DNA of 39,503 bases from Pedosphaera sp. (lineage in GTDB: Bacteria; Verrucomicrobiota; Verrucomicrobiia; Limisphaerales; Pedosphaeraceae): assembly GCA_028293325.1 (NCBI GenBank), contig JAQGPA010000186.1:1-39503 (forward strand). The letters are read 5' to 3'. The stretch's first letter is position 1; every line of letters begins with the position of its first letter. Positions 33,026 to 39,503 of this stretch are shown one piece after another. Below the pieces are notes generated by a model that saw nothing but the letters and a program-made list of their open reading frames with translations, did not search any database and was not told the origin of the DNA. The translations under genes and the position numbers were made by a program.

Positions 33026-34477
33026 TTAATTGCCCGTGGCCAGCCAGAGCACCGCCAAGGTCAGCGCGCCGATGAGATAGCTGACGCGATCCTTGAGGGC
33101 GAAAACAATTGGGTCATCGTGCATTTTTCCGCGGTGGGCGATGAGCCAGACGCGGCTGATCCAGTACATCAAGAGTGGACAAACCATGAGCAGGACGACG
33201 GGGTGATGGTAGAGTTTAAGCATTTCATCGCTGTGGACGTAGAGCGCCATGACCAGGACAGCCAGGCAACCGCTGACGATGCCGAGGGTGGCGATGAGTT
33301 CGAGATCATTGGCGAGATAGCCGCGGCCCTTGGAACTTTGTTTGTTCTGCTGGCGCAAGGCATTCAATTCAGTGAACCGTTTTACCAGGGCCAGGCTCAG
33401 GAAGATGAACATGGAGAAAGCCAAGAGCCAGAAGGAATATGCAATGTTGGTGGCGGCATGGCCGGCGATCAAACGCATGGTGTACAGACCCGCCAGGAAG
33501 AAAACATCGAGCAGTTCCACTTGTTTGAAACGCCAGGAATAGCTCGAAGTGAGGAGGAAGTAGAGGGCCAGCACGCAAAGAAACTCTCCGGAAAGCAGAT
33601 AGGCGGTCGCCGTGCTGGCAGCGAGGCAGGCCAACGCGAGCAGAGCACCGGTGGGAATCGACAATCGGCCAGCGGCAAAGGGACGCAGCCGTTTGGTGGG
33701 ATGATGACGATCAGCTTCGAGGTCGAACAAATCATTCAGGACATAGACAGCGGAAGCGCAAAGACTGAAAGCGACAAAGGCCAGCAGGGCATTGGCCAGG
33801 AGGCGGGAATTGGTCAGTTGATGCGCCGTGAGCAGGGGCACGAGAATGATGAGGTTTTTTACCCATTGATGAGGACGAATGGCCTTGATCAAAGCGGGCA
33901 AGGCGGTATTCGGTTCGTTGAAGGTTCCGCTTACCCGGGTGAGTTGGCTGGCCTGTTGCGCGAGACGCTCGGTGGCGTTCACGACGATGGCCTGGCGGGA
34001 CTCCTGCCAGACGGGCAGGTCCACGGTTGAATTGCCGGCATAGTCGAAACCCCGCACGCCGAAGCGTTGGGCGAGTTGACGGACTTTGTTTTTGCCGCGC
34101 AGATTTATCTCCCCGTTACTGGCGACCACCGAGTTGAAGAACCCCAAATGATCGGCCACTTTTTGGGCCAGCCGGTGGTCCGCAGCGGTGGCGAGGACGA
34201 GTGAACGTCCTTGGCGATGTTCGGCACGCAAGAATTCGACGAAGGGCTGATGATAGGGCAGGACGGCAACATCGAGTTCAACGCGGGCGGCCAGTTGTTG
34301 CTTCAGGTTCGCGCGTCCCCGGGCCAGCCAGAAGGGCAGGGCCAGCAGATACAAGGGATTCCGCTTGAGCAATTGCAGGAGCGACTCCCATAATATATCG
34401 GTACGAATCAAGGTGCCGTCCAGATCCACACAAAGCGGAACAGAAGCCTCCGGCGTGCTGGTGATGGTGGCGGACAT
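33026..34477 (-). CDS. HAD phosphatase - UbiA prenyltransferase fusion
   Basis: I start at ATG 34477 (483 residues); ATG 34537 is in frame but adds an unlikely leader. Residues 12-200 are a HAD-type domain: DLDGTLIRT (D18, D20), VLATAADH as motif II, GKNKVRQL with a lysine, and a motif IV region YAGNSTVDLPVW. Residues about 215-483 are a UbiA-type membrane prenyltransferase with PHQWVKN, the Mg-binding NDLFDLEAD (NDxxDxxxD), RHHPTKRLRPFAAGRLS and seven or more helices. Single-domain relatives include the mycobacterial decaprenyl-phosphate phosphoribosyltransferase (Rv3806c type). A fused HAD domain could remove the 5-phosphate from the product. First gene of the cluster. Confidence 0.88.
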   Translation of the reverse strand: MSATITSTPEASVPLCVDLDGTLIRTDILWESLLQLLKRNPLYLLALPFWLARGRANLKQQLAARVELDVAVLPYHQPFVEFLRAEHRQGRSLVLATAADHRLAQKVADHLGFFNSVVASNGEINLRGKNKVRQLAQRFGVRGFDYAGNSTVDLPVWQESRQAIVVNATERLAQQASQLTRVSGTFNEPNTALPALIKAIRPHQWVKNLIILVPLLTAHQLTNSRLLANALLAFVAFSLCASAVYVLNDLFDLEADRHHPTKRLRPFAAGRLSIPTGALLALACLAASTATAYLLSGEFLCVLALYFLLTSSYSWRFKQVELLDVFFLAGLYTMRLIAGHAATNIAYSFWLLAFSMFIFLSLALVKRFTELNALRQQNKQSSKGRGYLANDLELIATLGIVSGCLAVLVMALYVHSDEMLKLYHHPVVLLMVCPLLMYWISRVWLIAHRGKMHDDPIVFALKDRVSYLIGALTLAVLWLATGN

Positions 34478-34707
34478 TAATGTGTTAGATGGCCAATAAT
34501 TCCCTGAAAAATAGCAGAGGCGGTGGGTGATTGACAAGAATGCAGATGGGTTGAAGCGCGTCCGTCCGGAAAGCTACGGGCAGCGGCGCGAAGAAATTGG
34601 CAATCGCGATTTTGCTTGATTGAGGATTTCGTTCAGATAGACTACGAAGGTAATTCACCAGGGGAACAACAAAGGCATAATCAGCACCCAAAAGGAGAGA
34701 AAATCAA
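34478..34707. other. Divergent promoter region
   Basis: These 230 bp separate the minus-strand lipid/glycan cluster from the PEP-CTERM pair. I see no gene. TTGATT (34617-34622) followed 16 bp later by TAGACT is a weak sigma-70-like pair facing the PEP-CTERM genes. Confidence 0.4.
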
Positions 34708-35328
34708 ATGAAACTAAAACATATTTTTTTATCAACTATTGTGAGCGCATGCGCCACGGCGAATCTGCTTGCCGCATCCGGATCGGTCATCCTCAGTAAC
34801 TACGATGCCAATAACGAAAATGGTTTCGGCATCTTTGAGGACCATGGGATTGGTGGGATTGTCGCCGCACGAGCCGGCACGTTTGTGCAGGTCTGGGGTG
34901 GGGCCAGTCCTGATGCAATGTTTCCGATATATGCTTTTGCCGGTACGAATACGTTTGTCATTGCTCCGAGTTTTGTGAATGGCAATGGTCCCGGCACGGG
35001 GAGTTTTTTTGATGAGGGCTATGGTTTTGTTCCCACAGTAGCTCCGCTGGGTTTGGCCTATTTACAGGTTTTTACCTGGAGTGGAGCCTCGAGCTTTCTG
35101 CAGGCGCATTTTACTGCCGGAGCTTGGTGGGGGGAAACCCAAATCTGGACGCAAAATCTTGGGGATAATACAGCGGCTCCCAATATCCCGAATCCGGCCA
35201 TACTGAATGTGCCAGCACCGATCGTGGAAGTAGCGCCCGAGCCGTCAACGTGGGCATTGGCGGGACTGGGTGGGATGGCGTTGCTCGTGGTGCGCCGACG
35301 CGGGTTGGTTCAGGGACAGCGGAACTAA
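34708..35328 (+). CDS. PEP-CTERM surface protein, tandem copy 1
   Basis: A 206-residue exported protein preceded by a strong ribosome site (AAAGGAGAG, 34691-34699). It has a signal peptide (MKLKHIFLSTIVSACATANLLAA), a beta-rich mature part with GFGIFEDHGIGGIVAARAG and VQVWGGASPDAMFPI, and a C-terminal PEP-CTERM tag: VAPEPSTWALAGLGGMALLVV then RRRG. Expected to be processed by an exosortase and displayed or released. It is followed 18 bp later by a close paralogue. The mature domain is not one I can name. Confidence 0.9.
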   Translation: MKLKHIFLSTIVSACATANLLAASGSVILSNYDANNENGFGIFEDHGIGGIVAARAGTFVQVWGGASPDAMFPIYAFAGTNTFVIAPSFVNGNGPGTGSFFDEGYGFVPTVAPLGLAYLQVFTWSGASSFLQAHFTAGAWWGETQIWTQNLGDNTAAPNIPNPAILNVPAPIVEVAPEPSTWALAGLGGMALLVVRRRGLVQGQRN

Positions 35329-35346
35329 AAAAGGAGAGAAAACAAA

Positions 35347-36006
35347 ATGAAACTAAAACACCTATTCATATTAACTGTTGTGAGCGCATGCGCCACGTTA
35401 AACCTGCACGCCGCACCACCCGGGGGAACACTCTGGCTGGAGAACTGGGATGCCAACCACGGCAATGGTTTCGGCATCTACGAGGACCATGGGGTTGGTG
35501 GCATTGTCGCCGCGCGAGCGGGCACTTTTGTACAGGTCTGGGGTGGGGCCAGTCCTGATGCAATGTTTCCGATAACTGCTTTTGCCGGTACGAATACATT
35601 TGCAATTGATCCGAGAGATTTGAATGGCAATGGTCCCGGCACGGGAAGTTTTTTTGATGGAGGTTATGGTTTTATTTCCACAGTGCCTCCGTTGGGTTTG
35701 GCCTATTTACAGGTTTTTACCTGGAGTGGAGCTTCAAGTTTTGTGCTGGCGCAACAGACATTTGGAGCCTGGTGGGGGGAAAGCCAAGTCTGGACGCAAA
35801 ATCTTGGGGATAATCCTGCGGCTCCCAATACCCCGAATCCGGCCATACTGAATGTGCCAGGACCGATCGTGGAAGTAGCGCCCGAGCCGTCAACGTGGGC
35901 CTTGGCGGGACTGGGCGGGGTGGCGTTGTTTGTTCTGCGCCGGCGCGGGTTGGTTCAGGCGCAGCGGAATGGATATGACGGCTACTGTGATAAGCCAATC
36001 CGGTAG
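35347..36006 (+). CDS. PEP-CTERM surface protein, tandem copy 2
   Basis: A 219-residue paralogue of the preceding gene. The leader with AAAAGGAGAGAAAA and the coding sequence are both duplicated, and long stretches such as IVAARAGTFVQVWGGASPD, AFAGTNTF and the QIWTQNLGDN/QVWTQNLGDN block are nearly identical in DNA. The tag is VAPEPSTWALAGLGGVALFVL then RRRG. The C-terminus is extended by about 12 residues (NGYDGYCDKPIR) beyond the copy 1 end and runs 25 bp into the convergent HAF-repeat gene, so the original stop was probably lost. Confidence 0.9.
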   Translation: MKLKHLFILTVVSACATLNLHAAPPGGTLWLENWDANHGNGFGIYEDHGVGGIVAARAGTFVQVWGGASPDAMFPITAFAGTNTFAIDPRDLNGNGPGTGSFFDGGYGFISTVPPLGLAYLQVFTWSGASSFVLAQQTFGAWWGESQVWTQNLGDNPAAPNTPNPAILNVPGPIVEVAPEPSTWALAGLGGVALFVLRRRGLVQAQRNGYDGYCDKPIR

Positions 36007-37331
36007 TAGCGGGTTGAGGGATTGGTGGCTCCGCCCACGTCAAGATAGTTCGTGGAGGACAATCCGGGGGTGGTAATGACGAGGGATGGGCTGAGGTTGC
36101 TGAAGTTGTTGGTAAAGCCGCCGCCCGCAGCGCCGTTGACGACTTGCACCTGGTTGGTGGTGCCGCCCAAAGTTTGCCAAGTCAATCGAATGTTATTTCC
36201 CTCAACGGTAATCGCGGTGATGCGAAATACCAGTTGGACCGGTGTCATCAGGAAGGAGGTAAGGACGCCATTGCGCGCACCTACGCCCGCGATCTGGCCG
36301 CTTTGATTAATCGCGTAGGCGGCGGTCAGTTGCGACCAACCGGCGGAGGGGTCAATCAGATTCGCGAGGTTGTAGTTCGTGCCGTTGCTGTAGAGGAAAG
36401 TGGTGCTGTTATAAGTGCCAACAACCTGATCCGCATTGTTGATTCCGTACGCGTGGCCACCGCCGCCAGCCGGCGCGAAATCGATCAAGTTGCCTCCGCC
36501 CGTGAATAGAAAAGGCCGAATCCCAGCGCCCGGGAACACGGCCTCGCCCGCGACGTGTCCCACCGCATTGATGGCGTAGCCGGTCCCGCTATAATCCTGA
36601 GTCTGCCCTGAAGGTCCGGGACCGATGACGTCGTTGGTGGCATACGCACCGGAGCCAGCGTGACGGAGCGGGTAACCGTAAAAGCCGACGCCGATACTTC
36701 CAGCAACCTGGCTGGCGTCATTCACGGCGAAGGCCACGCCGCTGCTGCTCGAGTTGCCAAAGCTGGTCATGACGCCGGTAGTTGCGTGTGGTGATGACGG
36801 CGCCCAGATAAAACATTGCCCGGGATAAGACGAGCCGACCACGGCACCGGCATTATTGATACCGTATCCGTAACTGGCACCATCCGCTCCGTTGAGAGTG
36901 AGCAGGTCAGTGGCGCTGCCGTTGGTGCCGTTGGGAGAAGTGGGCGTCCAGAGAAAGGCGTGTGATTGTGTGCCGAATGATGGCGTGATGGTGCCGCGAT
37001 TGAATTGAACCTGGCCGTAGTCATTCAGCTTGAAACCACCACCAATGCCGCTGGTGCACAATCCCAAGTCGATCATCGTACCGGTGAGGCCGTGACTGGT
37101 GGTCGGGGTCCACAGGAATGTGTGCGGGATGGCGTTGACGTCCAGACTGAAGCCGGCCACCTGACCATAGCTGTTGATGCCGAAGGCCTGGCTAAACTGG
37201 TCGTTGGCATTCAGGCGTCCGAGATCGGTGATCAGGTATGACGTTGCGGCATGCGCCGGCAATGTGACGGCCAACAGGATGGTCAGCAGGGTGAACCGGG
37301 CGGTGGTGGAATTGCGAAGAGGTGTTGGCAT
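35982..37331 (-). CDS. HAF-repeat (extracellular) secreted protein
   Basis: A 449-residue exported protein. A signal peptide (FTLLTILLAVTLPAHAA, about 13-29) is followed by seven or so repeats of about 40-55 residues with the pattern A.GIN..GQVAG.......HAFLWTP (for example SQAFGINSYGQVAGFS, YGYGINNAGAVVGSS, HAYGINNADQVVGTY). This is the HAF family of probable extracellular beta-propeller-like proteins. The last 80 residues form a separate beta domain (ITAITVEGNNIRLTWQTLGG... ending STRYYRIGLSQ) of the kind ending the Ig-repeat protein at 1-2589. No PEP-CTERM tag. Function unknown. Convergent, with a 25-bp overlap, on the PEP-CTERM copy 2 gene. Confidence 0.85.
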   Translation of the reverse strand: MPTPLRNSTTARFTLLTILLAVTLPAHAATSYLITDLGRLNANDQFSQAFGINSYGQVAGFSLDVNAIPHTFLWTPTTSHGLTGTMIDLGLCTSGIGGGFKLNDYGQVQFNRGTITPSFGTQSHAFLWTPTSPNGTNGSATDLLTLNGADGASYGYGINNAGAVVGSSYPGQCFIWAPSSPHATTGVMTSFGNSSSSGVAFAVNDASQVAGSIGVGFYGYPLRHAGSGAYATNDVIGPGPSGQTQDYSGTGYAINAVGHVAGEAVFPGAGIRPFLFTGGGNLIDFAPAGGGGHAYGINNADQVVGTYNSTTFLYSNGTNYNLANLIDPSAGWSQLTAAYAINQSGQIAGVGARNGVLTSFLMTPVQLVFRITAITVEGNNIRLTWQTLGGTTNQVQVVNGAAGGGFTNNFSNLSPSLVITTPGLSSTNYLDVGGATNPSTRYYRIGLSQ

Positions 37332-37447
37332 GGTATCGATTTATTAACCGAGTTACCCGAGTTGACCAGTGAGGCTAGTTCAATTCCTGACCGAGCGCAC
37401 TCTAAACCTTTGGATTCAGACTGGGATTTATTAGAGAGGAATGAAAG

Positions 37448-37522
<75 letters not shown>

Positions 37523-37741
37523 AACAAGCCGATTAAATAGTTAGCCTAAACCCGCTCTTCAAGCAACATTCGACTTTTCGTCGTTTGCGTCCCGCGCGGC
37601 TTCAAAGCCGTAAACTACCTTAAATCAGCGGGCGGGATATTACGCGGTCGAAGGGAGGAGACAAGCATTTTTCATGCAGCGGTGTGCGCGAGGGAGAGGG
37701 AAGGTGTGCTCAAGGGTTGGGGTTCATAATGGTTTTGCGCG

Positions 37742-37832
37742 TTTGAATATTTCGACTGGGACCGGCGGGGCCTTCCGGACTGGTCATCAAAGATGCCGCG
37801 CCTCAACGTCAGGCGAGACGCCTGACGCCACA
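37742..37832. repeat. Dispersed intergenic repeat with hairpin, copy 2
   Basis: Same block order as the copy at 9415-9500, including CCTTCCGGACTGGTCATCAA and the perfect hairpin GTCAGGCG-AGA-CGCCTGAC (37808-37826). The parts between the blocks differ by substitutions and short indels, so it is an old or family-type repeat rather than a recent copy. Confidence 0.75.
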
Positions 37833-37894
37833 GTGGATGGCGTCGGGCTGGCTTAGCGTGCGGTGTTGTTGGGGCTCTCGTTGAGTTCTGGAGT

Positions 37895-37914
37895 TGAAGC
37901 GGAATAAATTCCGC
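37895..37914. repeat. Palindromic repeat TGAAGCGGAATAAATTCCGC, copy 1
   Basis: The 16-bp palindrome GCGGAATAAATTCCGC (37899-37914) preceded by TGAA recurs at 38567-38586 in the next intergenic region. The outer GCGGAAT/ATTCCGC arms pair perfectly. Confidence 0.7.
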
Positions 37915-38164
37915 GCTCCTGTTCGCCCCGCTTGCGCGGGGCGAGGGAGGTGGAAGGTGCGGGGTTGATCGCCACGGCAGATGGATCAAGTGGTTTGGCG
38001 GGAAATGTTAGAGCCTGGTTACATCGTCGCCTACTTTAGTGTGGTGCGGTGGGCAGAGGTGAGCGTTTGTGGTGTAAGAACTTTATCGGCAAAGCGGAAT
38101 TGGTCTGCTAGAGTGGGGAGCAGGTATTCAGAGAACCGGAGTTAACGCGTGGAAAGAAATAAAC

Positions 38165-38404
38165 ATGGAAATTAGCAAAAGAGATTATTTCGCGGCACAG
38201 GCATTAACTGGCTTGCTGGCACAGCCCAATGGACCGGGTGAAAGTTTGGGCTCGCATAAGGCGGCGGCGGAGCAGGCCTTTTTGTACGCCGATGCCATGA
38301 TGAAATTATCCAAGACACTGATGGATCCGGTGGAAATTGATCCGGAGCAATTCGGCAAGGAAATGGCCACGGACAAAAAGAGTAGTGAAACCAAGCGCGG
38401 TTAA
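38165..38404 (+). CDS. Small hypothetical protein, phage-type
   Basis: A 79-residue soluble protein: MEISKRDYFAAQALTGLLAQP..., then a helix with KAAAEQAFLYADAMMKL and a charged tail. The pattern DYFAA.AL.GLL...A...A..YADAM is that of short proteins found in phages and prophages, usually of unknown role. A purine-rich GGAAAGAAA is 6-14 bp before the ATG. No other phage gene is visible nearby, so it may be a domesticated leftover. Confidence 0.7.
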   Translation: MEISKRDYFAAQALTGLLAQPNGPGESLGSHKAAAEQAFLYADAMMKLSKTLMDPVEIDPEQFGKEMATDKKSSETKRG

Positions 38405-38566
38405 GAATACTTAACAAAACCTAAAAACAAATGGGACGAGTGTTTGGTACCCCTCACCCCGTGCCCTCTCCCATCCGAGTGCTTCCGCACGGGGCATCAA
38501 GGGAGCGGAATGCGTTGGGTGGTAAAGCAGGGCTGGCAAGTTTCTGCTCGCCGGTCGTGATTAAGG

Positions 38567-38586
38567 TGAAGCGGAATAAATTCCGC
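38567..38586. repeat. Palindromic repeat TGAAGCGGAATAAATTCCGC, copy 2
   Basis: GCGGAATAAATTCCGC (38571-38586) with the same preceding TGAA as the copy at 37895-37914. Confidence 0.7.
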
Positions 38587-38627
38587 ACCCCACTGACAAG
38601 GGAGACGAATGGTTGGCAGATCATCCG

Positions 38628-38695
38628 GTCAGGTCGAAATTGTGTTTTGTTGGGAGCTCTACGCCATCCGCAAACGCGGAAGGGTGCGACCTGAC
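38628..38695 (+). promoter_or_regulatory. Inverted repeat / structured leader before the MFS gene
   Basis: GTCAGGTCG (38628-38636) pairs with CGACCTGAC (38687-38695), and TCCGC-AAAC-GCGGA (38667-38680) forms an inner hairpin. The outer arm ends 2 bases before the start codon, so the structure would cover the ribosome site GGAAGG (about 38678-38683). Confidence 0.4.
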
Positions 38696-38697
38696 TC

Positions 38698-39503
38698 ATG
38701 GCCCTGCCACATTATTTAAGCGCATTCTCCTCACGGAATTACCGTCTCTTTTTCGGCGGTCAGGTGGTTTCGCTCCTCGGCACCTGGATGACGCAGACGG
38801 CGTCTCTCTGGCTGGTTTATCATTTGAGCTCATCGGCGTTTCTGCTGGGCTTGGTTGGTTTCGCGAGTCAGGTGCCGATGTTCATTATCGCGCCATTCGC
38901 AGGCGTGTGGGTGGACCGAGTGAATCGTCATCGGCTGCTGATCGTCACGCAAATATTGTCCATGTTGCAATCGCTGGGGTTGGCGGCCTTCGCGCTGACG
39001 GGCACCATCAATGCGCCCATTCTGGTCTGGATGAGTCTTGTTCAGGGATTCGTCAATGCTTTTGACATGCCGGTGCGGCAGGCGTTGGTGGTTGAATTCA
39101 TCGAAAAGAAGGAGCATCTCGGCAATGCCATCGCCTCAAACTCGACGATGTTTAATCTGGCGCGTTTGGTGGGGCCGGCGATTGGGGGTTTTATCATTGC
39201 CCGATTTGGCGCCGGTGCTTGCTTTCTGATCGATGGCATCAGTTACCTGGCGGTGATTGGGGGATTGCTGGCGATGCGCCTGCGCGAACATCCGCACAAA
39301 GCGCCGTCGCAACATCCGTGGCTCGCATTGCGTGAGGGTTTTCATTACGCCTTCAGCGTGCCGCCGATTCGGGCGCTGATAGTAGTGGTGGGGCTGATCA
39401 GTTTCGTCGGGTTTTCAAATGTGGTGTTGATGCCGATTTTTGCGAAGGATGTTTTTGGCGGGGATGCGCGGACGTTGGGTTTGTTGATGTCGGCGTCGGG
39501 CAT
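38698..39503 (+). CDS. MFS transporter (EntS/MFS_3-like exporter), 3' end outside window
   Basis: From ATG 38698 the frame runs without a stop to the end of the window (268 codons). The product begins MALPHYLSAFSSRNYRLFFGGQVVSLLGTWMTQTASLWLVY, the usual opening of the MFS_3/EntS group. The loop motif GVWVDRVNRHRLLI is the MFS motif A region. About seven membrane helices are present so far, with VGPAIGGFIIARFGAGACFLIDGISYLAV and the central loop RLREHPHKAPSQHPWLALREGFHYAF. Members export siderophores, drugs or other small molecules; the substrate is unknown. About 130-160 residues should follow beyond the window. Confidence 0.9.
   Translation, partial: MALPHYLSAFSSRNYRLFFGGQVVSLLGTWMTQTASLWLVYHLSSSAFLLGLVGFASQVPMFIIAPFAGVWVDRVNRHRLLIVTQILSMLQSLGLAAFALTGTINAPILVWMSLVQGFVNAFDMPVRQALVVEFIEKKEHLGNAIASNSTMFNLARLVGPAIGGFIIARFGAGACFLIDGISYLAVIGGLLAMRLREHPHKAPSQHPWLALREGFHYAFSVPPIRALIVVVGLISFVGFSNVVLMPIFAKDVFGGDARTLGLLMSASG

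Larger units (their letters stand above)
34690..36006 (+). repeat. Tandem gene duplication including ribosome-binding site
   Basis: The unit from the AAAGGAGAG leader through the PEP-CTERM coding region is present twice in a row, about 640 bp apart, with conserved 5' leader, signal peptide start (ATGAAACTAAAACA) and C-terminal tag. The most variable stretch is the region just after the signal peptide. Confidence 0.85.
37523..38164. other. Repeat-rich intergenic region
   Basis: These 642 bp hold no convincing gene. They contain copy 2 of the hairpin repeat shared with 9415-9500, a copy of the GCGGAATAAATTCCGC palindrome, and a GC-rich 8-bp hairpin CGCCCCGC-TTGC-GCGGGGCG (37924-37943) without a T tract. 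Open frames here are translations of these repeats. Confidence 0.65.
38405..38697. other. Intergenic region upstream of MFS gene
   Basis: These 293 bp hold the second GCGGAATAAATTCCGC copy and, just before the MFS start, a 9-bp inverted repeat with an inner hairpin (38628-38695, listed separately). I see no gene. Confidence 0.6.

Noticed and set aside
31202..34030. Two long plus-strand frames opposite the GMC and UbiA genes
   Set aside because: They have no domain motifs and lie antisense to genes with clear catalytic motifs.
34608..34626. TGGCA...TTTGCT before the tandem PEP-CTERM genes as a sigma-54 promoter
   Set aside because: The GG and GC elements are 13 bases apart instead of 10, which sigma-54 does not tolerate.
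37924..37943. Hairpin CGCCCCGC-TTGC-GCGGGGCG as a terminator
   Set aside because: There is no T tract on either strand and no gene ends nearby; it is better seen as part of the repeat-rich intergenic DNA.
37672..37989. Minus-strand 105-codon frame
   Set aside because: It is a translation of the hairpin repeat and palindromes; composition (P, R, S, T) and lack of motifs argue against a gene.

Overview
The window looks like a chromosomal segment of a Verrucomicrobia-type bacterium (PVC group, possibly the Pedosphaera/Limisphaerales side). The clues are several PEP-CTERM surface proteins, an Ig-repeat giant protein and an HAF-repeat protein that share a C-terminal domain, a GspG-like pseudopilin, a complete rod-shape operon, weak or absent Shine-Dalgarno sequences, and moderately high GC. 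No phage, plasmid, CRISPR or intact transposon is visible. The genus is an inference from gene content only.

Layout. 1-2589: 3' part of a secreted Ig-repeat protein. 2616-6038: a DUF883 membrane protein, a GH43 glycosidase, and the convergent pair gmd/fcl that makes GDP-L-fucose. 6255-6814: a pseudopilin with a candidate sigma-54 promoter and a clear terminator. 6923-9383: an ABC-2 exporter (ATPase, permease) coupled to a TPR protein with a His-rich stretch. 9647-12002: hisB, then an ECF sigma factor, a membrane anti-sigma-like protein and a secreted protein joined by ATGA overlaps and closed by a strong terminator. 12035-19736 (minus strand): mreB-mreC-mreD-mrdA-rodA-rng, the elongasome operon with RNase G/E at its end.

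19684-24288: an intergenic stretch with an orphan terminator, a small membrane protein, a PLD-type lipoprotein, a fucose-isomerase-like gene plus class II aldolase behind a good sigma-70 promoter and an inverted repeat, and a PEP-CTERM gene behind a second candidate sigma-54 promoter. 25398-34477 (minus strand): six closely spaced genes (HAD-UbiA prenyltransferase, GMC oxidoreductase, membrane glycosyltransferase-like protein, two SDR/epimerases, second membrane glycosyltransferase-like protein). 34708-37331: tandem-duplicated PEP-CTERM genes convergent with an HAF-repeat protein. 37448-39503: a CAU-anticodon tRNA, repeat-rich intergenic DNA, a small phage-like protein and the start of an MFS exporter.

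How it fits together. Much of the window serves the cell surface: shape (mre/rod), nucleotide-sugar synthesis (GDP-fucose), surface proteins (PEP-CTERM, Ig, HAF) and a glycolipid or glycan cluster. The most interesting candidate system is that six-gene cluster. Its gene set could supply the activities of a polyprenyl-phosphate pentose pathway analogous to actinobacterial decaprenyl-phosphoryl-arabinose synthesis, but with a GMC-type flavoenzyme instead of DprE1. This is a hypothesis from domain content and has not been demonstrated.
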